The notes beneath the pieces were generated by a model. The model was not told where the DNA came from and made no database searches. It was given only the letters and a program-made list of their open reading frames with translations. From NCBI GenBank assembly GCA_037576195.1, contig CM075102.1:4464001-4528000 (forward strand): DNA of 64,000 nucleotides, read 5' to 3'. This stretch comes from Phytoseiulus persimilis. Taxonomy: Eukaryota > Arthropoda > Arachnida > Mesostigmata > Phytoseiidae. Both the position numbers and the translations under genes were made by a program. Positions 44,084 through 57,780 of the stretch are shown in pieces (positions within the stretch are counted from its first letter, which is position 1; each line of letters opens with the position of its first letter).

Positions 44084-47000
44084 CTAGCGCACCGCTCAGC
44101 GATGAACTGAAGTCGTTTAGCGCAGTGAGCTGGACGAAACTTCTCTTCATCATTTTCTTCCATCTAACATGATGAGAACGGAATTGAAAACGGAACGAAA
44201 TTTGACATTTGAAAATATTTCTCTGAGACTTTCAAGGTAGATGAGTCAGTTTGTGAGTTGTTTTGTCCATCATTGGCATTCCGAAAACTTCGTTTCAGCT
44301 TCCCGTTAACGGGAGTTCAGGCCCGGAAAAATCCCCCTGCGATGAAACGTGACAGAGGAAACTACGCCGCTTCATTGCAATCTTCGGTTCGAGCGTTCCA
44401 CGATCAGCTCAGCTAATTCAGCTCGAGGGACTGTGGCAGATGTCGGAATTCGTTTTGTGAGCAACACCTGCTCCCCACTTGTCAACGACGTCGGGTACGA
44501 CAACAACTATGGTACCAACAGCATCGATAGAGTATATTTACGAGCGAGTTGCCACGAGCCTCGGGGGCTACCACTGTTGTCTGAGATAAGCGATATGAGT
44601 TTTCCAACACTCTTTCCATAAATATCAAGCTCTGGAGGTCTCCTGGGTTTTAGGAGCCAGCCGTGGAGAATCAGCGTTGGTCGAGAGAGTTCGCTCGTAG
44701 CGGGGAGGCTCCCCGTATCAGAGACGAATCACTCCGAGGTTTCGACTACGAGAACGAAGACGGTCCCCTGAAGTCTCCTGTTCGTCCTAAATCGAGCTCC
44801 GCCGATTCGACTGCCCGAGAGACACGCGTGAACACTCATGCCGAGTGGGAGGGCACACATCAGACAATTTAGGGAAATACTGAACACACACTTCACCGAG
44901 CAGTGCGAGCTCGTCTATAGTCGAATCATTACATGACGGATCGTGCAATCAGAAAATCTCAAGTGTTTGCTCAGCAATTTCAATCGAGTCTCGCAAACGA
45001 AGCTCGGCATCCGAGAGAATCGCATGCGACTGAGAGAGCTTTTTCGATCTTTCCCGAAGTTTTCATTCCAGAACTCTGTTCTCCCACGGCGGCTGCATTG
45101 GGCTGTGACGGTCTTCAAGCAGCCCCGGTGATCCTTCGTGTGTGAGCCTCATGCCCTGGGGAGGAATATTTAGGTTCGAACAACTTAATTCTTCTCGAAG
45201 AAAAACCGGAGGGAAAGTTCTATCTTGGAGAGAGAACCTTAAACGCTCATTTCCGGCAGCCTGGTCCCTGAACAAACCCAGAATCGATGCTACCCACCAA
45301 AACTACCGGCTGGAAACCGATCATCGGCTCCGCAAACTCATCGCCGACGGCGATAACCTGTTCGGCTTATTTGAGAATTCAGAGGTTCGAAACACAACCA
45401 CGGGGAGAGAGCCGTTGACTCGGGGCAGTGCAGTGCGCCAATTCGCATCCACCTCGAGCAGGGATCCCGAGTCATACGAGATTCCAGGAAGTTTTTGAGG
45501 AACCCAAAATTGGCCCGCCAGCCACGATCGAACCGCACACTCCCATGTGGATGCGGGACTTTCAAATACTCGGAATTCTTCCCGAAACCAAAGCAAAGGG
45601 AACTATCGCTTCGGATTAGGGATCTGGTAAGCGTCCGACTCTAAGTTCCCGGCCAGGGTCGGATTCCTCTTACATGGAATATCAGGCCTCCAGTTCGCCC
45701 ATGGATGAAAATGAACGAGCCACTCAGGAATACAGTTATCATGAGTCGATCCTGGACAAAATTGGTATTCTCTCACTGGATTCAATCATATGAGTCATGA
45801 TGTCATACATCACGTACAGATCATCATACTGAGTGTACAAGAGTCATTATTGATATGCTGCGGCCAATAACACAGGACAGTTTCGCTCACTCGATCGAGC
45901 GCTTCGCGCCGGAACGTGTTCTGGGAGCGCAGCCAACTCCAGCTAATGGCGAGCTGGCTGACCGCACCGACGGATCCGAAATCCGCCCGAATGCCCGGAT
46001 GGCGATCGGGCACTTGTCCGTGACAATCGCGCGGGCTGAATTCAAATCAGCGTCGGGAACTTTCGGAACAGTTCGGCTCGTTCGCACTCGGTTGACACCG
46101 GACGTTCACGAGGTCCGATAACTGCCTTTCAGGCTTATTAATAGCGGGGGCGCCGGTCACGAACCATCGCAGACATCGAATCAGCAGAAGTTTCCTGCGT
46201 ATTCGCTAATCTCGAGCATCTTCCCAGACGCCGTCTTCTGGAGCGGAGTCAGGGACGCGGGAAACCATGAATACCAGACCGAACTCCCAAGGTCGCGGCG
46301 CAATCCCCGCCGCTGTAACTCGTGATGTCTGTGGATATGCACTCTGCATAAAGTTTCACATCGTGCGAGGCCGAATACTGCCCTCATACATGACTACGGA
46401 TCCAAGAGCTCGCTCCTATAAAAAACCAACCGCGTCTCTGACTCAGCACGGCTTGCGGGACCTTCCCGCGTCGGATTTCGCTCAGATCCCGGAAGAAGTG
46501 AATCAGGGACAGCGAAACGACAGCGAGAAACTGAAAACTGGGCTTCCTCGATTCCATGATAGAAAAGAAGATGCTCTCGAAGGCTGGGGCTTTGGGCGGG
46601 TTCCCAAGTTTCTGTTTCTCCCGCGTCTCGGGTCGGGGGTACTTGCCGGTGGAGTGGGAAGTTACCGCCGGGATCGGTCAGCCTTGATTGGACTAAGTGA
46701 TTCGCAATAGATGAAACAATAACGAAGGAATTCCTTACCAACCGGTCCGCTGGCAGCTGGCGATCCGCGGCGGCGCAATTCTCTAAAAGCCTCCTCGGTC
46801 TGATGATTTGCACCTTGTGCCCCATCCCCGCAATTTCCCACCTGGGCAGCCCCGGTGCTATGCCCGTTACCAAGCCTCGCCTATCCCACATATCCGCGAA
46901 ACCCATCCCCTTCAGCAGGCGGGTAGTGCGCATTGGCGGACAGGAAGAAAGAGTGGAAGAAATACAGAAGTCGGTTTGGCTGCGGCCGTTGTATGATTTA

Positions 47001-48590
47001 CGCACGACCATCATAGCGCGGTGAAGGAAAAGAAAACCGGCCTGGCTGCCTGCCTGACTGGCTGGATTGATGGAACGCCTCTCTAGGTGGAAGATGGTGT
47101 TTAGAGGAGATGCGAGGGTGCTCGACGGGTGGGAGAGCAGCCCCACCGAGCAGCGATGTTCTTTGAAGGGTTCTGTTTTGTGGCAAAGGAAAACTTTTCC
47201 CCGCCGACTCCTTGAAGACGCCACGGCAACCGACAGAACCGACTCTGCTCCCTGAACTCGAGCCCGGCAGTGAGTTTTCCCGCCGCCAGCTCATCTTTCG
47301 GAGCGGCATCCGGTCGATCGCCATAACGGCATTCGAAATTGATGAAAGAATCTTGACGATCTCCAGGACGACTCCCGCTAGAGAGTACCCGCCGCGCTTC
47401 TGGCAGTCTCAGAATTTCCCGCGTCTCTTGAGTTCAGTTGGACGGCTAGACTCAATTCCCTAAAGTAAATCCTCATTACCGAATATGCCTAATGGAATGC
47501 GGGATCGCGAGGAACGTTTCGCACGCGGAACTCCGCGCTCGCCGCAGCCTCGGATCGTATCGTCGAAAAGCGTGTAGAAGCTTCACAAGATGAACTCTCA
47601 TGGCCCTGAGGAAGTCGTAGGCCACCCTCATATTGTAGAGGTCTAAAAAGGAGTATCCCGTCGTTCGAGCTTCTTGCCCGAATCAATAGTCAGCTGGGAG
47701 CGCAAACCTGCCTCTGGTTCGTCCTAGCGGAGCGTGCTCGACCAGAAACAGGCCACCTAGAGCTTGGTCAAAGATTTCCTGAACCTACTCAGGAAAAAAA
47801 TCAGTGCGTGCATGTGATACCCTGTTGGGCTCAGAGCTCGGGTCTCAGCGACTCCGTGGTCGTCGTGGGCAGTGATCTGGTCCGCCTCAAACGAACCCCG
47901 GCATTGAAACCTCGACAGCGGTTTTCCTCCAAACTCCTGGGTGAGCTGCAAGATACGTTCAGCCTCCACGAATTTCCGGTTCGCACTGTCAGGTGTTTCC
48001 TATGGTTTTCTCTCGAAGCTGATAACAAACCAACTGAGACTCAATCGAAGATGCGATCGGGAGGTCTCTTTGAGACGAACATCCGCGAGTCGAAAGCGGG
48101 GCTCCGATTCTTCAAATAAGGAACCAGTTCATGTACCTGAACTTGAGGTGTCTGCCTGCAGTTTGGCAAGTTTATCTGCGCCAAACTTCACGACACCAGT
48201 TGCATCTTGCTGTCATCTCGAGACTTCGCTGCCCGAGCATAGTCGTAATGTTGACCGAAGCGACAAGTATCGAGACGAATTTGCTTCCGACCTCCAGCTA
48301 GGGAACACGGACAGCTGATTGCGTTTTCTGAGCAAACGATCTTGGAGGCTGTGAATGAATTTGAATAAATTCATAGCTCCCATCACAACCATCCTGAGCT
48401 CGTATCAGATTTCGGCAGTGGAAAACAAGTTCCCAGGGGCGTTCAAGGTGGGAGTGAGTCCATGAATGCGTGTTTGTTAACCAACCGGAGGCTGCTTATC
48501 TTATCTGCCGCCTGCATTTCAGCTCGCCGTTGAAGCTCATGCGGATGAGAGAGCCGGCGGGCGGGCGAGCGAGCTCTTCCGTCTCTTGAT
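44084..48590. other. Gene-poor stretch
   Basis: Includes a 276-codon minus-strand frame at 46394-47224, with basic, low-information composition and no recognisable motif, which I do not accept as a gene. No other candidate stands out. Confidence 0.35.
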
Positions 48591-48614
48591 GTTGCTTTTT
48601 TGTTCAAAAGCAAC
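48591..48614. repeat. Perfect 9-bp inverted repeat, 6-base loop
   Basis: GTTGCTTTT, loop TTGTTC, AAAAGCAAC. It lies just after a GCGG/GAGC repeat cluster and before a CT-rich 5' UTR-like stretch. Confidence 0.6.
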
Positions 48615-50262
48615 AGCGGCTTACTTCAGCATCTCGTTGTTGTTGTCGTCTGAGTTGTGGTCCGACGGGCCACCCAGACACTTCATCTCCTTAGCAGCAG
48701 TCTTGTTCACTTCTTTGATATTCCCCTCTTGAGAAGAAGCGTCACCGACACCACCACCAGCCCGAATCGGTTCTTACCCAGACGCACCAGCGATCCGGTA
48801 TCGGCTATTCGGCTCCTCGGGTGGCAGCTCTTAAGTAGCTATGAACAAAAAAAGTTAAACCTTAAGAACTGAGGCATCGGTTTGTGAACGCCGCCGTCGT
48901 CCGAACGAAGTGCTCAGAAATAAAAATCGAACCATCCGTACTCAGGTGAACTGACGATCGCCGGCATTCCAATGCCAGCAGGGCAAAAAAAACACGAGAA
49001 TCGTTGGAAAAATCCACAGGACTCGTTCGAAGCAGCTCAAAAGTCCGTTCGGGAGACAGAGGACCAAAAGGGAGGGGATCGAGAGAACCGCTTCTGTGCC
49101 TCCACTGTTGTTCTTTGTTTCCGCAGTTTAGTTTTCTTCCTCTACGATCTTGTTCTCGATCTCATTAGCTTTGACGAATGAGGGGGCGCGCTACGAAGAC
49201 GATGGAAGTTGTAATCACTGCTGTAATGGCAGCCTCCGACTGGGCAGCGATGATTCCACCCGTATTGTGGGTGGTGGATAGATCGGTTGCCTCTCACCAC
49301 TTTTTCCTTTCATCACTACCACCTTGCTAGAGATGACGAATTCGGCTAATGGCCCGGCCGCAATCGCGGGCGCGAGACAACCGCTCATTAAAATCGAATG
49401 TTTCTATCTTGGAACAATCCCACACTTCAGCCGGGGTTTGGCATGAGTCTTGACCGGCGGTGGATCACATCTCGATGGACGTTTCCATGATCGCTCGCAA
49501 CTTCATCAGCACGATTGGATCGCGGGTCCGGGCGGGAGAAAGGGTTCAGGCGAGGACGGAAAGAACGAAAAACGTTTTCCGAGCTGGGCGAAATCGGCTC
49601 TTCGGAAAACCACAGATCATCACAGGGACATGTTCTGTATGCCCTCGATCAAACTGGCAGAAAGCAGTTGGCAGCTGTTGAATCGGTTGCGTTGCTTCAG
49701 CTTTTTGGTTGTCTCTCGGGGTGACTACGAACGTTGGAATATTGAAAACTATTCGTAATGAACCAATAGGAGTTCTGGGAACAGGCGGATTCTTCAGACA
49801 ACTCAGTGGAGACGAGCGGGGCGGAATTCCATTTTTCGGTCTGCGAATTTGGATCATTCCCGGCCTTCGTAGAAGGTTGGGTGTCGCCCGCCTGGAGCGT
49901 TTGTTGTGCTTCGTCAGAGTTTCCCGGACACAGAATTTTCTGACCTCGCGCTCAGAATGACGCACGAAACACTTACAATATTCGAGAAACGAAGTTTGCA
50001 ATATCATCCTATCCTAATGGGAGCAATGCGCCGCACCGGAACCTCTCTTGCGATACCGAATTCTCGAGTCTTCTCGAGATTAATTTTCCTTTTCTCTTGT
50101 GTGTTGACCTAATTTGGAGAATCAGAGCCACGCGGTTGGTTAAAGGCCTTCGGCTGCCAGAAACATCGGCCGTTCTCCAGGCCCGGAGTACAGATTTTCA
50201 AGTTTGGTTCTTCTGACGGCAGGATCAGAAGTCTACTCTCTAGCTGCATGAATCCATCTCAC
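48615..50262. other. Gene-poor stretch
   Basis: No recognised gene. Frames of 70-150 codons overlap on both strands at 49450-50007 without a motif. Confidence 0.35.
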
Positions 50263-50616
50263 CTATTCATGCATCTGACCATCATGGACAGACGGAACTT
50301 CGGCCCGTAAATTTACAGTTGATGGAAATGAGCCGCTTTTCTCCACTGGTACCCACTTGGGCTTCCTTTCTGCCCAGAAGTGTATCGGCTCCGGAATGAG
50401 CCCCATGATATATTTCACAAATTCTGAGGATATTGTACGCTTTTCCCAGGCAATTAATTCCCCGTCATGATGTACCCAAGTGCAGCTCATTCCTACGGGC
50501 CGTAATACCACGGCCCGCTCATCGAGGGCGCCACGAGCTGCATGAATCCACCTTTCCCACTGTAATCTGAAAGTTTTAGGGGGGATGCCCCCCTCACCCC
50601 CCTGGGTACGCCACTG
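50263..50616 (-). mobile_element. Probable nonautonomous element with CAGTGGCGTACCC terminus
   Basis: Read on the - strand from 50616, the sequence begins CAGTGGCGTACCCAGGGGGG and continues G-rich, then about 300 bp of unique-looking sequence. The start matches the terminus at 24087 in 11 of the first 12 bases. The inner boundary near 50263 is a guess; I do not see the second end. The minus-strand frame at 50263-50760 that reads WRTQGGEGG is translation of this terminus, not a protein. Confidence 0.45.
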
Positions 50617-53098
50617 CTTGCAACCCTCGCAGTCAAAGAGCAGACCTGATTCATTTATTCGACGGCCCTGCGCTTTCCGAGCTGAGAAACCATTGAACGA
50701 GACCAAGGTGAGGGCGCGATCCCGCTCTCTCGGTCTCGTACCTGCCAACCCCGTAAACACAACAAGACGGGCCCGCCCCGATCATGCACTACAGTTCGGT
50801 GAAGAGGTGTTCCTGGGAGCCTCTTGATCCTGTTTTCCTCGGCAACCTCAGGCCGCCGTCATCCGTCAGGAGTGATGTGAGAACGAGGAGGGAAAGTTGC
50901 GGGAAAGTAGCGCGACATTTTCGAGAGCGCCCGTTGCTCGAGTCGGGCGCGGGAGCGAACGATTCCCAACGACAGAATATGAGAGAGAATATACGAGCCG
51001 CTCTCATCCTTCATCAATCCACTTTGTCTCCGCTTGATCCAACATATTGGATCGGAGGAGGCGAGGAAGAGAAAGATGTCCTCAGGCGATGTACACCACG
51101 ACCACCGCTGCTACCACGGCGGAGCGTGAGGAAGAGACAACGGAGAAGCGGTGTCTTCGTGGCTGGGTGCCGCCTGTCAAGATCGCGCACGTTGACACCA
51201 GAGATATCCTCGGGCGGAGAGCGGGTTAATCTGACGTTGCGTGTCGCCGTCTCATGTATTAACAGCGCGACCGGCGTCCGGAGTCGATCCGCTCCTGCTT
51301 TTCTGGAAGGCGATTCGAGAATCCCAGTGAAAGCTCCCATCTTGTGAAAGGTGAACAGCCGGTCTCGTTTTCCACGATTGCCCGTCGGTATTGTTGGAGG
51401 CGGAGAAAAGAAATTAGAAATCCGAAGAAAACCACCTTCGAGACGACATCCGCCTCCTGGAACCGAGGCGGTTTTGGCAGAAGAACCACCCGACGCCACT
51501 TTGCACTCGATTGTGGCGTCGAGTGTTGAACAAAGGGCGTCATCGGATCGTTCGACTCGCGTTGGGAAATGGAAGTGGAGGGGACGTTTTCTGGATGGCG
51601 CGTGGCTTTTGACACAGGAGCGAGAACTTTTCGAACCGATGGCGTTCGTCGAATGTTCTGACGACCGCGTCGCCCGCTCTTCCTCGCTCAGCGAGCACGA
51701 TGGGGGCCGATCCGGTCCGCGGTCAAGTGACGCGCCAACGGGAAATTTGCACAGTTGTCGACGAAAAATGGATTATTGGGTGCCGATAACACCGGCTGGT
51801 GGCGACAGCGTTTGACAGATCTGTCCAGCCGAGTGACAGATCCCTGGACAGGCTAGTGGATTACGGTGGACACACAGGATGACACTCAACTAATCATACG
51901 ATGAATGTATGAATATCATCGCACACACATTAACCGGAGAGCGACCCAGACGCGATGAGAGGAAAGTGTGGCGAGAGAAGGGAATGAGTGACAGCTACGA
52001 CGATCCTGGACACGGGGGTGCATTCGTGTGCCTGAGCGGGCGGGCGGGCGGGCTGCGGGTTAGTTGAATGGGTAGGAGGCTTGGGCGGTGGTTGCAAGAC
52101 TAGGCACTCGAGTGAGCCAACCACTCCGCAGGCCCAGCATGGAACAAAGGAAAGTGACTCATCGAGCAAGAAATTGAGACGGAATGAAAAAAAGAGCGAA
52201 AAAGGAGGAAAAAAAATTGGGGGAGGGAAGTTCAGGGTGGAGCGTTTGAATTCAACCCGAACACATGAGTTTGCTACTCTCTGAGTAATTTTCACCTCAG
52301 AAGACTTGCTCGCCCACCTCAATTATGATTTGGCGGAGCGAGTTGGAGCCGATTGCGCATTCCGGAGACCTGTTCGAACTCGGAACTCCAATTTTGAGCT
52401 CCACTCATCTGTTATTCGGATCGTTTCGAGCTAAGCGGGAATTACCAAGAAGTTGATGAAGAAGTGAAAGACGTCGTCCTGGCTTCGGTGGTCAAGGTCC
52501 AGGAGGCAGCCGAGAGCGGTCACATTCTTCGATGGTTCCACAAACAGGACTACATCCGCTTATCCATCTTCCGTCTCGTTTGCTGGAACCGAGTAAATTC
52601 AGTTCGAGGATTTCAAACAGGTTCGAGGTCTTCGGGAATGGAACCACGTGGAGGAGGAAGCCTTCGAGCCTGGCTCTAGAATGATTCCTTCTCGAGGTGT
52701 ACTGTGAACAGGAAGGCGTCAGGAAGACTCTGAGCACGCCCCGCTTGAGAACTGGCGGAACGTCGAAAGGGAGAGTTTGTGTCCAGAGTTGACACGACGG
52801 GCTCAAGATGAGAGCCGACGGAAGTGGTGCACCGGAAACCGTAGAGATATGAGTGTTGTCGTACAGTTCGCTGTCCTTCAGGAGAGTCGGAGCCGCCCCT
52901 CGCTGGAGCTCTGACTCGTGCCGGGTAATTTGCATAGCTTCATATGAGAATGGTCGACAGCGACAAGGGAGGAGAGGATGATGAGGGCCGAATCCTCGTC
53001 ATGAATTTTCAAGGCTTTGACTCAGCCAGTGCGGCTCTCATCCAAAACACACGCTCAATGCCTCTCCGAGGGCTCCTATTGCCTTGTGGGAGAGCCTT

Positions 53099-53118
53099 GC
53101 TGGCTGGCTGGCTGGCTG
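53099..53118. repeat. (GCTG)n tetranucleotide tract
   Basis: Five units of GCTG. Confidence 0.85.
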
Positions 53119-55124
53119 ACTGGCGGAAGATGCCCGAGGCACTTCTTGCGCGATTGGAGAAACCACCCGCCAGAGCCTCGGCGAGGGAGCGCGAGCCACC
53201 AACAAACCAACCACTGATTAAGCGACTCCCCCCGGTAAGAATCCACTTCCGATCACACACCGCACCACCTTCTCGCAAATTACTCCAAGTGAATCCTCAT
53301 CCGCGAGCCCGCTGAGGTCTTTGTTCAAAGTGAAACAGCGTGGGATTCGGCACCTCGAGGAGTTTTTTTAGCTCGCGACCCCGTCCTCGAATGTTTGCTC
53401 GATGCGATTGAGAGAGCCGGCCGTACCCACTCATCAAGAAGTACTCTTCGATTTTCATCACCACTTTTTCCTGACCACGGCAGTTGGGACATTGTCCTCA
53501 GAACTGGTGCCATCGAGTCCAATCACTTCTGGCTCACTCCGCACAGTGCGGGAAGAAATATCTCGGGAGCTCCGATCTCTCGATCCGAACCTTCGCACCG
53601 TGGCCCAGAAAAACTTTCCGTGACCTTGGGTACTCGGACGAGAACTTGCGCGCGGGGAAGGGTGGGCCGCGGGAGGGTTGCAAATGATCGTGACGCCCTC
53701 GAGAGGGGACGGGGGCGGTTGGCTTCGGGAATCATCTATTTTGAAGTTGCGTTGCATGGGAAGTGTCTCCCGGGACAGATGTGAAGGGCGGTGTTCGTCT
53801 CCCGGCTGCTGCAGACTCGGTATTTTTTCAATGGTTGATGATAAATTAAAAATCTTGCAGTCTCCTCGAAAAATTAGTCTGACATACGGAGCTGTACTCT
53901 GTTTAGGCGCTTCGTCGGCCTCCCGAATAATTCTTTCTGAGAGCGTGAGCGAGCATGCCTCGCTCGGCGGAGGGATTCATAAATTCACGATGATTTCCAA
54001 GCGATTCATTTGGGATTAATTGGAGCAGGAAAACCCTCGGAACACAAGGCCCCATAAGAGTGTTCCGATCAAGACCCGAACGACGGGAACTTCCCAGCAG
54101 TTTCACCAAGCTTCAGAAAAATCAGTCTTTCGAGCTCAATGGGGTTGCGAGGCTGAAGATGAATCGTGTTCGACGCTCTCGGATCTTGTGCTGGTGGAAG
54201 AACAACCTAAGTTTCGGTCGCTCTCAGAACGCGGGACTTCCATGATTCGAGAGCACGGAAATTTCCTAGAATCATCTCCCGGCAACAAAAGATTCTTCTT
54301 CAGACAATCGATTGCCGCTCGAGCAGGAGCGGTGAAGGAAACTAAGTCACAATATTGATGTTTCATAAATCCGTTTCGGTCTCTGGAAATAGCTGTCTCA
54401 GCTGATGGGATGTTGGAAACACACGGCGTTCGCAAGAATCGATTTCACTGTTACAGTTCTCTTCGGACGATTTGGTCCATCATATCAACTATCGTCGTCA
54501 TGGTCACAAGCCTCTTCGGGCATGTGACGGAGGACGGGACCTGAGGCAAGCCGACCGACGTTGGACCGACCCCGCAAGAAGAGGGGCGGAACGGGAAGGG
54601 CTCCAATTAGGTGAATTATTTGTTTCAATGAGCTCTGGGAAGACTCCTCGTGAATTGAGTGAAGATTTGTTTGGGTGGGTCACGAGCGTGCAACTCGATA
54701 CTTTCTTGAAAGTACCACATGACAAGGAAAACTGCTGTGTGATGTGAGACTCTTCAACATGATTGTGAATCAAGAGGAGCATTGTTGTCTAACGAGATTT
54801 CGAACAATTTTTCAAGCTCGAGTGCATGTCTAGCAAACAGCATTTGAAAAAGGACATTTCATTCTTCGTTATCGACCGTCTCTATCTCCTCGCTTGCTGC
54901 CTGCCTGCCCGTGTTTGTCTCACTCCCGCCGCTTCTGGCCGTCCCGATGGAGCTGGCGAATTTGCACCTCAATGCCTAGCACAATGTTACCGCTCGAGAG
55001 ATATTCATGGACATGCCAGATGAAATTGGCTCTATTTTTGCTAGTAGCCGAAGTCTCTCCTCTCAACTCAGCGTCCAACCCCATATGGCCATTCAGGCTT
55101 TGTGCTCGTCGATTCATTTTTTCT

Positions 55125-55144
55125 TCTCTCTCTCTCTCTCTCTC
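55125..55144. repeat. (TC)n microsatellite
   Basis: Ten TC units, the complementary motif to the GA tract in the MYCBP2 intron. Confidence 0.9.
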
Positions 55145-57597
55145 CTGAACCAACTCCCGCCTGCCTAGGACAATTCCCCTCATAACACACACAGAATGGA
55201 AGTTGCGGACACAGCACCGACAACTAGTCCGCCTGTTGTCGGCAGAATAGATGTCGTTCCGCTGAAATCTCACTCCCATCTCTACAGAGCCGCCCGGCAA
55301 GGAAAGAACACGGCCTCGACCCGAAAGCGTTTCGAATCTCCTCAGATCTAACGTCGCTTCGCGCGAGAGTCTGTCCGACTGTCCTCGAAGCCGAATTTCT
55401 CTGCGCCCGACAACGGCTCGGCCGGGTGGGGAGAATCTGAGATCAGATACTAATGGATCATCAAAGAGATTCTTTGAGAGGGGCTTCTCTCTCGGTTCTC
55501 CTCCAGTATTTTGAATTGTTACGCTGATCCACGCCGGCTGTTACGCAGAGTCCGACTCGTCATCGCCCAACTCGATTTCGGATCGGAAATCCTTACACTA
55601 ATGCATCGTTCATATATTCACCGATTCGTGGGGAGGCCTGGCAGACCACCCGTCGATCTACGAGACGTCTATCCAAAAGGCGGTTCTGGCGATTCGTCCC
55701 AGAAACACCATTGTCGAGCTTCTGTTTCTCCTTTCTGCTTCGCGAGGAAACCGAGAAGGAGTTCGATGATCTCCGCCGTTCGGTCTCATCTGTTCCGAAA
55801 CTGCGCAGAATTTCGAGGATCACTTTTCCGGGACGCCCACAGACAATCAGATGCGTTGAACATTACGAAAATTGGAGCTTCTCCGATTCTCCCGGGTCTT
55901 GAGAGCTCAAGACCAACCGTTGTTTCAATCTCTGTTTTCTTCCCCGCGATAGTACTTCGTAGATTGTTCAGCCGTCACCCTCCTCGAATACCCGGTCCGT
56001 AGCAGATTCAGTGCAAAGTGGGAAATCATTGCTGCCTACACGAGCTCCACAATCGATTGACGATCATTCAATTGTGATTCTCTCCGCTCAGAATTCGCAG
56101 TTGCCCCGATCGATCGAAACAGCGTTCTCGAGTTTGGATCCCCTGGCTCTGGGGAGGCGGAACTGGAATGAAATAGGATCACGGCCCCGCGCGATCGTTA
56201 ATAGGGAAATTTTCCCTCACAGCCGAGCTGGTACCAACGTGGCAATACCGAACAAGCTTCGATAGAGTATTCTCGTTATGCTGAAACTTGATGCGTTCTC
56301 CTGTTTCCCTCGACTGGCTCAGGATATGGAACTTTCAGAAGATTTACTCAAGCGGTTACAGGCGACAAGAATTACTTGCATGAACGGAGGGACCTGTTTC
56401 AGATTGGGTTTTTATTTTCGGAGTTCTGGGAAGCGTCTCTCCAACGATGGGCCCTATTAACATCGGAGCTGTGGAGCGCAGGGTTTCTTCGTGCTTAATG
56501 TATTCAGTTCGGATTCGCGCTCAGCAGGCAACAGCGGCTACCAACTGCATCTTTTCATCCTTCTCAGAAGCTCCAGGAAGAATTCATAAGGGTGGATCGA
56601 ACAGAACTTCCGAACGCGTAGCCCATTGCATCAATTTGAAACTCTTGCGAGCTAACGAACTTCTACCGGGATTCCGAATTTTCTTCCTCGAACGGGAAAG
56701 AGTCCCAAACATGGCTGACTTTGAAAAAATCCACGAACTGGGCGGGGGCGAATCGCTGGGAAATACGGGGAAGTGGCTTGAGGTCAAACTCGCACGCCAT
56801 GGGTCCGAATACTCGCGTTGGCCGCCAGCAATTTTCCCGCTTTTCTCCCTCGTTCCGCCGACTCGGGTGTCAACCGAGCGATATGCAACGGCCGCAACGT
56901 CATAATTATCTCTGCCAGCTTCTCAGAATAACCTCCTATATTTCCTGCTCCAAACGTTCCTCTTTTTCCCCGTCCTCTCTTCTCTCAAATGAAGTGGCCC
57001 CTCTCAACGACGTTCGGCCTTTTTTGTGGAAGCTGGCATTCTGCTCTGAGCATAATTTGAACATATTTCATCCCGTTCCACCCGTCCTGTTGCCTCAGAG
57101 TGATTTTTATCTCGACGACGCGAGCCAGGCTGCGTTCGCCGCGCTCCTGCCGTCCTGCCCCTGACATCCCGTGTCTTGCCGATCTGCGTGGTTCCTTCCA
57201 GAGCTGGATCAAGGCTTTCAAGAGTGGATCTGAGAGAATCCCGGACAACAGACAATTTTTCAAGCAAACCGAGAATCAGCGACGTTCAAGCTCCGATTCT
57301 ATTCGAGAAAAAATAAACCTCCGAGCTCATTGCAGCGGGTTGTGTCGCTCCATATCCGGACTTGCTTCCCCAAGTCCAGACAGTCAACTAGGTTGTTGGG
57401 CGCCCCTTCGACCGCGGGCTCAGTCTGTAATTGAGGACGAACCCGAGGAGAAGATCGGGCTCGGTTATGCTAACAAGCTCTTTCTCTTCTCCACTCAAAT
57501 GGAAGGTTGTCGCCAGCCTCCACAATGCAATACGGGGCCTCCAGGTAATTCGACGCGGATCAGGCAAGAATCACAGGGAGCCCATATTTGCATTCAG

Positions 57598-57630
57598 AAA
57601 AAAAAACGAAAAAAAAAACGAAAAAAAAAA
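57598..57630. repeat. Interrupted poly-A tract (A9-CG-A10-CG-A10)
   Basis: Three A runs separated by CG. It produces Lys-rich and Phe-rich artificial frames. Confidence 0.95.
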
Positions 57631-57761
57631 CTCGTTCAATTCAGGGACGTCGAGTCCGCGGTTGAAGTCGCCCGGGATTCGAGCGCACAGGGCATCTGCC
57701 ATTGTCTCAATGCCCCCTTCGGTGCGTCCCGCCCGATCATCGGTCGGTCGGCGGCATGAAT

Positions 57762-57780
57762 GAACGAACGAACGAACGAG
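57762..57780. repeat. (GAAC)n tetranucleotide tract
   Basis: Four GAAC units followed by GAG. Related GAGC units recur near 57950. Confidence 0.85.

Larger units (their letters stand above)
50617..57597. other. Gene-poor stretch with simple repeats
   Basis: Holds GGGC units near 52037-52055, a TGGC tract at 53099-53118 and a TC tract at 55125-55144. Minus-strand frames at 52492-52935 and 54136-54435 are open but have no family signal. Confidence 0.35.

Noticed and set aside
45620-45680. tRNA-like arrangement
   Set aside because: No acceptor stem pairing or proper T-arm. No convincing tRNA gene was seen anywhere in the window.
46394-47224. 276-codon - strand open frame
   Set aside because: Low-information basic composition, no domain, and no supporting splice or polyadenylation signals.
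50263-50760. - strand 165-codon frame
   Set aside because: It begins in the G-rich element terminus (WRTQGGEGG), a common artefact of repeat translation.
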